From the NCBI GenBank assembly GCA_029204225.1, contig CM055097.1, positions 54,183,592 to 54,247,591 on the forward strand: DNA of 64,000 nt, written 5' to 3'. This document shows, piece after piece, positions 1 to 11,200 of the stretch. This DNA is from Diphasiastrum complanatum. Taxonomy: Eukaryota > Streptophyta > Lycopodiopsida > Lycopodiales > Lycopodiaceae. A program made the position numbers and the translations under genes. The notes under the pieces were generated by a model that had not been told where the DNA came from, did no database searches, and was given only the letters and a program-made list of their open reading frames with translations. Each line of letters starts with the position of its first letter. Position 1 is the first letter of the stretch.

Positions 1-172
1 TGATATGCACAATGTTCTTTTAAATATAGGAATGAAGCTATTTCATGGGATAGATCGACAGGCTGCAATTCTTTCCTTGCCAACGTTATCCATTTTTTCA
101 GTCTACAATAATTAACCATCAGAAAAATTAAAGATATACAGATATTTCAAGTCCAAATGACATGTTAGAGAT

Positions 173-1171
173 TTATGCATGCCCATACCTTCGATTGTTT
201 GTAGTGGGTTCAATCAAAGACATCAATTCATCTAGCCTTGTAGAATCTATAGGAGATGTCGATGATGTTGCCAGCAAGTGATCTGAAATCAACTCTTTGG
301 CCAAGTCCTTTTGAATTCTCTTTGGTTTATGCATAATGTTCTGAGAGGCCTTCTTCATCACCAGATCTTGTGCTTTCTCCATGTTGACATATGAATCTCC
401 AACACCGAACTCATGATCATGGAAACCCAAGTGTATGACCATTCTAGTGTATCTCGTGTCATTTGGAATACAATAATAAATCTTAGTTGTGCAATGCCTT
501 GCACAGTAGGGTGGATGATTACAATGTTGAGATTTCATGCTACCAACGCCACTTGAAACTAGTCCTATTGGACACCTAGTTAGCAATCTTCCAGAGAAGT
601 GTTTGGAATTGTTCTTCCCGAACGACAACAAATAACTACAATTGATATTACGACACTCAAATGCACCACCACACACAGATAAACGAACCACCCCTAGAAA
701 TCCCTGCATTGTGGAGGTTGTGTAGCAAATCCAGTTGTGACAGTCAAATGCTCTTTGCATGCCCTCCATGCCTGTCATGTGTGATGGTGGAAACTCAAAT
801 AGCTGATCTCCATTGTATTCTTTGGGCATTTCCTTCACTTCTCTAGGAGCTCCACAAACTTTGATGATCTTTCGCAACTTGCTTGATACTAGCAACATTT
901 AGAACAGTTTTAAAATTGATATCGCAGGCTGAATAACATGAGTTTCATCCACATTCGTCCCTGTAATGTGAGCAACATTCTCATCCTCACTAGCGGTGGT
1001 CAAGGTTAAATCGACCTGTTGATCCATGCTTGTTGATGGAATGATTCTTGCAGATGTAACAACACAAAATGGACGGAGAATCACGATTCCAATGGCATGT
1101 GTCACATTTCCATCTTTATCAACCAATATTGCTCCACCGAAATTAAATGAAAATACTGCTACAAAAGACAT
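173..1171 (-). pseudogene. Cys/His-rich putative zinc-binding protein, one in-frame stop
   Basis: One minus-strand frame runs from 1171 to 173, broken only by a TAA at 899-901, so it is either a pseudogene or two exons. The part after the stop (about 240 aa) has spaced Cys residues (CGGAFEC, INCSYLLSFGKN, a later C-rich stretch) and ends the Cys/His region with HLGFHDHEFG. This C...C...C...HxH layout recalls the WRKY/GCM1/FLYWCH class of zinc fingers, which occur in transposase-derived and DNA-binding proteins. That is pattern resemblance only. The part before the stop has no recognisable motif. A further minus-strand open stretch at 1181-1366 carries a segment (EIHFNSTGAMI) resembling one just inside this ORF (VFSFNFGGAIL), a possible small duplication. 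The C-terminal part is Lys/Ser rich. Function unknown. Confidence 0.4.
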
Positions 1172-1366
1172 ACATATTTCCTAGCTAGTACAAATTATCA
1201 TTGCTCCAGTGGAATTGAAATGAATTTCAGCTACATCATTAAGATGATGGGATTTTTTCTGCGACGGGAATGAGATATTGAATAAGTCTCTAATAATTTG
1301 GCATAAATTACCAGTAGTAACTTGAATGAGATTTGGAATTTTTAGTTTGCAGTGATCAGCTTCCAT

Positions 1367-2359
1367 AAGAATTTTCAGAAGTTTCTCATTCTGTTCTTTT
1401 AGGGCTGCATCAAGAGAAATCCCTGGATAATACGTAGATAGTAATTTTTTTTCAACTACTATATGGTATGGAAGCTCCAGCTTCCCTCCACTTCTTTTTC
1501 AAGCAAAGACTAACTAATTGTCATTAGCTGCAACCAGACGAGCTGCAGCTAGGCAGCTCAAATGTCATTTGGAGTAGTGAGATAGTGGATAGTTGTGAAA
1601 TGTCATATTCATATGTAAACATATTATGAATGCCAAGGTTGACACGAGATTGTCAGAAATAGATTTGCCTCGAAAAATTTATGGTCGATCTGCCCTAAAA
1701 TTTTAAACCACAAAACCCACACAGCTCAAACCTTTTCAGTTATTAGGAACATATATTCAAAAGCTGAATGGATTATTAAAAAAAAAAATCTTATTTTTGA
1801 GAAGTTATGCAAATCCTGTTTTTATACTCTGTCTATTTTCTCGAACACTGGGTTTACTCATTTATGCTAATTATTGATTAGTTGGGCCAACTACCGTGTA
1901 AGTACCAAGGGTGCTTGAGCTCTAAGACAAAGCTCCAACTCCAAGAAGGATTAAATTAAATAGAAAGAAGCCCCCTAGGACAATCAATGATTGCAAAAGC
2001 GACAATCCTTCTGTGTAAAGAAGGCTCTAGACCCTACTATAATGTTATCATTTTCCTTGCTTCTCTGGACCTAATTATGGTTTTGACAAACTTTTCTGGA
2101 TCTGGTTGTGATTATGACAAACTTTTGGTTATACTAGAAAAGTTTTGTGCTATGTATTTTAGCTGTTTTTTTGTCTAATTTTTTTTTATGTTTTTTTGGT
2201 AACAGACAAAAACCTATCGTGGTCTAGGAATTGGAGACATCCTATAGTCTTGCTTGAAAATGAATCGGTAAGTGGGTGCCAACGTGGGTACTTTGAATTG
2301 TTTTAAATGGGTGATGTTTTATATTGTTATTGTGCTGTACAATCTTGCTAATACAAGCA
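1367..2359. other. Intergenic stretch, AT-rich
   Basis: No convincing gene. Several short A and T runs lie around 1770-1790 and 2180-2200. The open frame at 1987-2178 has no homology I recognise. This stretch probably holds the 5' region of the methyltransferase-like gene that begins at 2360. Confidence 0.4.
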
Positions 2360-5300
2360 ATGGCGAGTAAAATGCACAACATGGTTTTGACAAGATCACA
2401 AGCGAAAATACTTCTTCAAATGGAACATACGGAAAGCTCTTGCATGCACTTGTCCGATGATGCATTGGTTGAAGAGGTTGGTATATATTGTTTTTTTGTG
2501 AGATATAATTTTGGTCTAAATCATATTGGTGAGTTGGCTTATGATAAATTATTGGCTTTCAGGTTATTCATGACATAGGTGTCACTGACCCAATTGAAGA
2601 TATTCAGAATATGGAATCGATTGAGCTTATGCAGACAACCCAGTCATTTGTAGACACTGGAGTAATAGCTACGGATATTGATGATGCCCAAAGTGTGCTT
2701 GTAAAAGACCATGTAAAAGCCCTTTGGGATCCAATTTGGGAAAATTAAGTTCCGAGTTTGTTGAAGCAATCTCGCATGACACATGTTGGAGCGACATGCA
2801 GGGTCGCATGTTCATTTGTTGGGACGTAAATCATTGGGTCATTGGTTGGATGGAGGCAATAAATGAGGATTTTTCGTGTGACATAAGTAGGCATGTGCTG
2901 GTCCGAGCCAGTTTCATCGAGCCTGATGTCCAGAGTGGAATGACACTACTATCTTCTAAGAACCGAATCAACAGGTTTGTCTAGTAGCTTTAGTATTTCC
3001 TTAAATTTGGTTGGTAGTAATTGCTTGGATAATTCATTTGTTGATTGATTGTCAATCTGAATCAGGCTAAATGAGATTGGATTGTAAAAACTGAGTTGGG
3101 TGATCAGTTGTATAATGTTCGACGATTGTGTGAGTGTTCATTTGATTATTTCAAGACAAAAATTATGGACGTTGAACTAGTTGAGGTGGAAAAGATACGA
3201 GCAATAGAATTGAAACGTGGAAACATCATGTGGTATCCTCTTACACGTTATATGCTCGCTAGAGTGCTATATGAGGTATGCATTATTGAGCATGTTGCAT
3301 TTTTCTATTATTGAGCAAATGTTTTTTGTACATTTCTGAGTTGAGTGCATGATGAATGTGTAGCATGACATTGCACAAGAGATGGATGAGGTTAGAGCCA
3401 AGTTCATTGCTGGCACGGACAAAGCACACAAGACCATAAAAGAAGCCGAATCTGTTGTTCACTACAGATGGACAAACAAGATGGGGAAAATGTTGGGCAT
3501 AGTGAACCCTGCTTTGGGCATTGAATGGTTTGAGTTGGTGACCAACACAGAAACCACCAGTATGGGGGTCACACTTGGTATAGAAAAGTTGCATCACTTG
3601 CATTGTTCTTCAGTTCCAAATGAGCAAAATGCAAGTGGCTTAAATGATGTGTTGGTCCTATGAGTGGACAATTTGGTATCCCAAAAAATGATAAAGATTT
3701 TAGATTGTGGGTTGCCAAAGAAACTTGGCTGGAGTACTTGTTTGAAATAGCAAGCAAAGTGTTAGCAGAGTGTATGGCTTTGCGTAAGTGTTTTGTAGAT
3801 CTGTGCATATTTTGTAGCGATTTCCCTATCGCATATCTTGTTTCACAATATTTGGTATTAGATAACAATTTAATGTTTTGGTGTTGATGAGAGATGTTGA
3901 CTTACATTTACAGGACCTATGTCACTGGACAATGCAGAATCTTTCAATGACTACTTTATGGATTTTAAGTTGCAGTACATGAAAAAAATGTGTTCTTCAA
4001 TTGAGCCAGACATGGAACTGGCGAAAAGTGCTAAGGAGCAATCCGATATAAAGGGTGGGGCAAAACGAGTGATTTGGAGGTAGTCAGATCAAAGTGCTTA
4101 TGATAATATGATAATATTTGTAGGATAATCTTTTCATGCCCTTTTTCCTATTGTATCTTTGTTGGTCCACACTCAACTTTGCTTTTTTGTAAATATGGTA
4201 ACCACTATGCATGTAGGTATATCTCATATTTGGTGAAAATGAAACAACTTGAAAAGATGCCTTCATTCTTTAGGCTGTGGACCAAGATTTCGGATAAAGA
4301 GAGTTGTTTGTACAGTGATGAATATCATTTCAATGAGCGTCTAAATTTAAGTGAGTGGGAAATAGCAAACAATCCTTGGTGGATTGACTTTCTAGCAGGT
4401 TCTTGCCCAGAGGATGAGAAAGAGAGCTATAATATGCACGCCAAGGGTGCTCTCTCGGTCGCACCTCACGACATTGATGGGCCTCACTTGGAGACAGATA
4501 TGGCAGCTGCACTTGAGACTGCACTTGAGTCTAGACTAGAGGATGAAGACCAACAAACTGAAGATAGAGTGCCACGACAACGTCTAGCAAAGGTAAGTTG
4601 TAAAGGAAAGGAACAAGCAATTGCACCTATGATTATCACCACTCATGCAATGGCCCATAATGCAAAGCGACCACGTGAGTCTTTTGAGTTCATGAAGCCA
4701 TTGTTCGATTCATCCAAGTCCAACAACAAGGTACAATAAATGTTATTTGGACAGTAACATGCTAGCATTAAAAAGCACATATTTTGTCATGTGTTTTTCA
4801 AATTCTGATATTCATCTTGTTCTCAAATTATGTAGATTTTTACCGTGTGCGGAGATATATTAAATATTGCCAAGTGTGCCGCATCAAAAACGACGGTAGT
4901 CGAGATGCTTTCCATACTCTCACATTTACAATCAGTTTGCACAGGGTCTAGGACTAGGAGAGGTTAATCTGTTTCTTACAGTGTCGACCTCGTGTTGCTC
5001 GATTTTCCCACGAATATTATTCCAGATGGATTAACTGGCCATGTCCCTATATGGAACAAATTGGATGATCATTTATTTGAGAGTACTATGCAGCTTACAT
5101 CTGCAATACTTGATGATGATGGATTGGTCGTTTCAATTATCGGTGTACCAGAAATACCATTGCTTGTTAGAGTTGCCAAAAAAAGTGGCGTGAGAGTGAT
5201 GCGTGAAGCTATTCTACGAGGCGTTGATAAATTTGGAGTGAGTGTGAAGGGTATTCAGGTACGCATTTTTTCCCTCACTATTATATCAATTTTCTAATGT

Positions 5301-6089
5301 GTTATCATACTTGTATCGATGATTGATATATTCACCAATGTGTTGCCCAGGTGAATATGCTAGGTGTTTATATTTTATGTCGCCTAGATGCTTCACCGCA
5401 ATTGCCCATGGGTGATTGTGATTTGGTTGACCCTTCCTTGTTTGGGAGTATGAATGACCATTGGATACATTATTACCCTGCGGCAGAGAGACTATTTGAT
5501 TCAGCAACGTCTTTGCCGGCACGAGGAGGGATGGAGAAGAGTCCTCATTTCCTGCATTTCATTGTAGAAAAGCATTCAGGTGTGGTTGTTGACCCATTTA
5601 TGGGCGGTGGCGGAACATTGTATGCTTGTAAATGCACAGGACGACATTGCATTGCAATGGGTTCGGATCAGGCAACATTGGATCTAGCCTTGAAGCGATA
5701 CGGTTTGTTTTGTTTGTCCTTTCTTTTTGTTTTTGATTATGAGAACAAACTATGTTGTATTTTCACTGATTCAAAAAGTATGTGATGTAGAATCATCATT
5801 TGCCCCTACACAAGCAATGCTAGTTGACACTGATGAGGACGATGATGAAGATCTTGACGAGTGGGATTTTGATGACTTCCAGAAATGGTATGTATAAATA
5901 AGTTAGCCAGCTTTTTTGTTATCTTGGATGTGCTTCTCTATATCCATGCTTGCATAATCCAGTCAATTGCCATCCTATGCAGAGTCATTGGCAAAAGCAA
6001 TGGGAAACGAGGATGTTGCGAAAAGATCCTCGAGCAAAAAAAGTGCTCGTGCTTGTATTTATGTGGATGACGAGTGTGAGGATGAATAG
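2360..6089 (+). pseudogene. N4/N6-type DNA methyltransferase-like gene, multi-exon, damaged
   Basis: About ten exons with GT-AG borders can be traced: 2360-2476, 2563-2974, about 3066-3275, 3364-3783, 3914-4079, 4217-4730, 4836-5258, 5351-5702, 5791-5887 and a last exon ending at TAG 6087-6089. The C-terminal half matches a beta-class amino-methyltransferase in which motif IV precedes motif I. SVDLVLLDFPTN (about 4980) stands where DPPY or SPPY is usual, and VVVDPFMGGGGTLYAC (about 5585) is the SAM-binding motif I, with ALDD..GLVVSI-type spacing between. An acidic segment (DTDEDDDEDLDEWDFDDF) follows. The N-terminal half is not recognised. Damage: frame shifts near 2740, 3085 and 3655, an in-frame TAA at 4965-4967, and an awkward phase at the last intron. 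The introns argue against bacterial contamination. Members of this family methylate DNA on cytosine N4 or adenine N6. Activity is doubtful here because of DFPT and the breaks. Confidence 0.65.
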
Positions 6090-7216
6090 ACTATAGATGC
6101 AACATAGTTAAACATTTGATGTGCTTCCATGTGGATTTTTTTTGGAAGACCATTTTCATTGCATGGTTCTTTTTGGAAGACCAGATTCGTATGCTTCAAA
6201 TTACCTGGTTCACTCTTTGTTACGATGTTTTTATGCTTAACGTATTTGGTCTATTTTGTGCTACCATTTTCAAAAGCAATGATAAAAAAATTGGAGCATG
6301 TGGAATCTTTTCTAACGAATTTTATACAAATTATTTTGCAAAACACAATAACCTCTATCTGTAATTTGGAATGGCTATTCAACAATATTGTTAGAAAATT
6401 TGAAACGCATAAACAACGATGGTTAAAATGGAAATGGTGAAGTAGATGCCACAACCTGGACGATGGTCAAAGTAGATAGTCTCTTGATCTTTCCAATGAT
6501 GGACTCGACTAAAATCTCTGTAACTCTATCTTTATGGTGCATCAAATTACCCATAACTATTGGTCTTGACAATTAATGATACTGATAAAAAAAAACTCGC
6601 AAAACTCGCACTCTATTTACTCGCAAATTGTCTAGACTCTTCTTTTTTCTCTCTCTCAAAATGTAGTGATTGATTATTGTTTGTATGAAAAAGTTTGAAT
6701 CCAACATACAACATTTTTTCAATGAAATTGGTAAAAGACTAGAATACAACCTCTTAATTTAAAACTCATAACTAAAAGGTTGGTTTTCGCAAGTGAAAAC
6801 ATACAAATGTAAAACTCACTGAAGCCTCAATTTCAATAATTGCAACATTCTTTAACATTCTTTTATTGGTGAGAAATTGATGAGCAATGCTTCATGATGG
6901 TTCATCACCCAACTAACACCACGCCTCAAAATTATGAAGGTAATAAGAAAAAAATAGATTTTCTAAAATATCAAGATATTATCTTCTCATTAGGTTTGAG
7001 GCTTGAGCTATGAGCATGCATACCTGGTCCCAATTTTGGCCAAGAAAAGATTCAATGGATGCAATGCCGTTTTTTGTCTTTCTTTTGGGATTTTTTACTT
7101 TGAAACTGGGAAATGGATAAGGGCGGGTGTTGGGGGTCATATGGTCATACGGACTCGCGACATTAGCAGGTAGGTGGGGTATGTAGACGGCAGACCATCA
7201 AAGATGTGAAAACGAC
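6090..7216. other. Intergenic, AT-rich
   Basis: No gene seen. The sequence is AT-rich with short open frames lacking any motif. It separates the methyltransferase-like gene from the GA-rich leader region of PTPMT1. Confidence 0.5.
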
Positions 7217-7250
7217 GTGTCGATCGCTCGTGGGATAAAGAAACGCCTTA

Positions 7251-7345
7251 ACGCAAAGCAAAGCAAAGCAAAGAGAGAGAATGAGAGAGAGAGAGAGGGA
7301 GGGGATCGGAAAAAGAGAGGAGAGAGGAGAAAGGAGAAGGTGGCG
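7251..7345 (+). promoter_or_regulatory. GA-rich purine tract upstream of PTPMT1
   Basis: A run of AAGC and AG repeats (for example agagagagaatgagagagag) about 0.9-1.0 kb before the PTPMT1 start codon. GA/CT repeats are common in plant core promoters and 5' leaders and bind GAGA-type factors. That this tract acts on PTPMT1 is inferred from position only. No TATA box stands out next to it. Confidence 0.35.
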
Positions 7346-8268
7346 TTGGCGATGGTGCGGGTAGGTGAGGAGAGTTTTCTTTACGGATCTGGATGTGTCA
7401 TAGAGAATAGGAGCAGCAATCATAGCTCTTGAGTCTTGAAAGCAAAGTCAGAGAGCGAGAAAGGAAGCCTTCTGGACAACAAATAGGGAAAATTTGCTGC
7501 TCGCTTGTTATCTTTTGTAGCGAGCCAGGCTGATTGGCGCCTTTGATCAGAAAACAGATCTGTGCCTCCGAATTTATTAGATCTCCAATCTGGTTTTCTT
7601 GGACATTTGGCAGTTTAGTATTCTTGGCGTCTTGGAAGATGCGTAATCAGGGAGTATATCTTCGAAGGTCTGATATGGATAATCCTCAAAATGGAAGCTC
7701 TAGTGGGTTATAATACAGGTCCAGGTTCTCTCTGTCTTCAAGCTTGTCACTGTATTCAATCTTATCCGCTTGGTTTAAGGTATTCTGGATCATCAGTGCT
7801 AGCTAGCTCTTGATACAGTTGGTGACCTTTCAAAATATTCTGGAATCCATCCGTTATCGCTAACTTCAGATCCAATGAGAACTTGGAACCTGTTGACGTA
7901 GGGACCTCCTTTCATCTGAGGCAGGTATCGCTGTGCTTAGCTCCCGAGATCCATGTCAACCAATTATCTCTTGTTCTGTTGAGCATTACTCTTTTCGATT
8001 CATGCGGCTTACTGGAACTTTGTTTCAGATCCATTTACCAACAAAACTGTTAAGAATGCTGAATCTACTGCTTCACAAAGTACCGGCTGGCTAGTGTGTT
8101 GATTATTTGCTAAAAAGCAGCTGAAGGTTTCTATATGATCAAGGTGGATAAACTGAATATCCAACTGCTAATCGCTTGAACCTAGGAATTTGCGCAGATA
8201 GATTTCTAGTGCTTCACTTTCTTGCCGCATTAATAGATAGCCGAAGGAAAAAGAAGAAATTTAAAGTG
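7346..8268 (+). other. Probable 5' leader of PTPMT1
   Basis: No coding signal. The frame of the first PTPMT1 exon is open back to 8176 but holds no ATG before 8269, so translation should start at 8269. A leader intron is possible but no donor/acceptor pair is convincing. Confidence 0.4.
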
Positions 8269-11200
8269 ATGACTGGAAAAGAAGAAGAGAGATCCATCGA
8301 ACAGTCTACTTGGAAGCTTGCCCTTCCAAGGAAATCAGAAGAGTTGCATGATGTTGAGAGAAGAGCGAAGAGCTTGATTGTTGGAGCAGGAGCTCGGGTG
8401 CTGTTTTATCCAACATTACTCTATAATGTTGTGCGAAATACATTTGAAACAGAGTTCAGATGGTGGGACCAAATAGATCAGGTCTGCACACCCTTCTGGG
8501 CTGCTTGGAATCTGTCTTTACGAGCTTCTTTTATAGTGGAAGAAGTTTTGACCCAAAAAGATGTTCTTTGTTCATAGTCAAGGGAGAGTTTTATGAGGTT
8601 TCCGTCTTTTTCTTACGCATCCTTAACTGCATCTTTCGTTATGAAATTTGAAAGAGGAAAAAAAGGTCACATTTAGTTCAGTGTACTCAGCCTAGCTTTG
8701 GTATTAGTTTTCTTGGAGCATTTTCATATCTGCAACGATAGAGACACTTAGGGATTGAAGTCAAATGTGTATGGGGTTAGATTCACCCGAAAGTAAGTTG
8801 CACCTTTTGGAACTTTATGGCTAAAAGGTGAAGCGTTCGTTTTTGCAATGCAATGGTTAGGATCCGTCAGTTCTGCTTTTGGCACCGAGTGCTGATGACT
8901 TTTTCCGATCTGGATTTTTTGAAGAATCTTGATGCTTAGTAGTTTGTTGGTATAACATACATGATGGATTGTTTTCCTGGAATTTCGGCTATAGTATGAA
9001 ACAAATTTCTTTTTCTTTTGTGCATTCAAAACAAGAAGCGTATCAACGTTATAATCACCAGATATCCACGACGATGCCACGTATCAAATTTAATTTGCTT
9101 ATGTGCATCCAATTTGATACGTTTGTTGAAGGCAATCATATCTTAATAGTTTTACACTGAATTGGTTTTATGCTCTTTTATTGATGTTTAGTGTTTTTGG
9201 AAACATTGAACTTTTTACAAAAGTTTGGACTTAGCTTTTGGTATCTGACTCTCGTTAAAAACAGTTGACTTTCCACAAGAGGTTTTGCACTTAATTTTGA
9301 CAAAGTTCTTATTACAAATTTATATTACATAATAATAAATATGTATCCTCTTCTATCCCAAGTTTGCGTTGTTCATCATTTGCAAGGGTTCTAAGGTTGT
9401 CTACTTTTCAGTTCTTGCTGCTTGGTGCCGTGCCTTTTCCACGGGATGTTCTGCGCCTTAAAAGCATAGGTGTCCAGGCAGTTGTGACTTTGAATGAGCC
9501 TTACGAAACATTGGTTTCTACATCCATGTACAAGGTGAGTTCTAAGCTGCTCAAATGGTCGTGCATTTTGAGAAAGCATTCTCCAGATTAATTTTTCAGC
9601 AAATAAGGAAACAATTCATTCTTAGGTTCCCCTTTCCTTAGTCAGGTTGCTTGAGTTGTTTGTATTTCTTGAAACTTTTGGATTTTACTATACATGATCA
9701 CCATGTTACTTATCATTCATTGATAAGCTTATTTACCATGTTGTACAGGATCAAGGCATCGACCACCTTGTTATTCCTACCAGGGACTATCTTTTTGCTC
9801 CATCACTTGCAGACATTCAGCGTGCGGTAGCTTTTATCAACGGTGTGTTATTTTGAGCTCTTCTTAGGGGCTTTGTTCCTATAAGGAAAATAGATCGATA
9901 ACATGTTTAGGTTGGTGAATGTGTTCCTTTTGGTGTGATTACTTTGATATGAAAGGATTTGTAGTCGATGATGACAATATAAGCTATTAGTTTGCTTCCT
10001 TTTACTGCAGTACATGCTTTGGGATAATGCTGCATGTAATCTGTTAAATTTGAAGGTATGTAGCTGGCCTCCATGGCCTATTGCACGAGTCATTAAATCC
10101 ATTTTGATACGTATTTGTGTGGCAGAACATGCACAACGAGGTGGAATGACTTATGTGCACTGCAAGGCGGGACGTGGACGAAGTACCACAGTTGTTCTAT
10201 GCTACTTGGTAAGTTCATCTCATATCTCATTTGAGATTTTTGTCCAATTTGTGACCAACTTCTTTGTGGTAATTCTTTTTATTTATAGTCATGCATTCGA
10301 CCTACCAACCTACCAACTATTTGATTTAGTTAGTTTTTAAGGTAGATAAGTTATCAGATATAAATTTTCCTTTTTCTCCTTCAAAGTAGGTTCTTCATTT
10401 GGTTGGCTTTGCCCTTTTTAGTGCTAGCTAGGTTTCATCATGACTGAGCACGTGACATACTTTTGCTATGTTGGTCTTGTAACATGCATCTCCTCTTGAG
10501 CGCTGATGAAGTGGGTAGGGATTTCATGACAAAACTGATCGTCTAAGACTTTGTGAGTGGACTTCATACGGTTGAGATTACATTTCAGTCTCCTTTGATA
10601 TGGGGACAAATTGGGTATTCTCCCACGACATCGACATATTTATCAGTGGGCATGCAGTTCTCATTTTGGATCTTTGTCCAAGTTATGGTCATCTAGTTTG
10701 TGCTACTTCTTTCTATTTTTTAGCAGTGCTTTTTTCTCACCAGCTATGCCGTTCAGTTTGGTTATGAGCAGATTTGAGGTTTTCTAAGAGGAAAGTGGGG
10801 ATGTCACAAGGTTCAAGATTGCATGTCTCGTTTGTTATGTTGGGAACTATCCTAAAAACAACATTGAAATATATTTGATCTGTATCAATAGACATGTAGT
10901 TCTTATTTGAAATCTTTGGCCAGGTTGCTACCATCTAGTTTGCAAATTTTTAATTCTTTCCATCTAACAGCTGTTTTGGTTCTTTTTACCTAGCGTTTTG
11001 GTTCTTTTTACCTAGCAACCGCGCAATTTAGTCAGGTTCTGAGTAAGTTGAAGTGACGAAATGTGAACTCTTCCTATGAGGAAGTAGGAACTTCATTTTA
11101 TTGGTTTTGCTCTTTAGTTCTAGCCTTCACTATACGTGTTTTTGCCCTTCACCTCCAGAGAAGTGATAGAAACTCAGTAGATTGGTCTTTGTACCAATGT

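Noticed and set aside
4585-4596. Splice donor aaggtaagt inside exon 6 of the methyltransferase gene
   Set aside because: The frame stays open and sensible to the next donor at 4731, and the following exon joins that one in phase, so the inner donor is probably unused or alternative.
2360-6089. Recent bacterial transfer of the methyltransferase
   Set aside because: At least eight GT-AG introns and host-like base composition argue for a long eukaryotic history.
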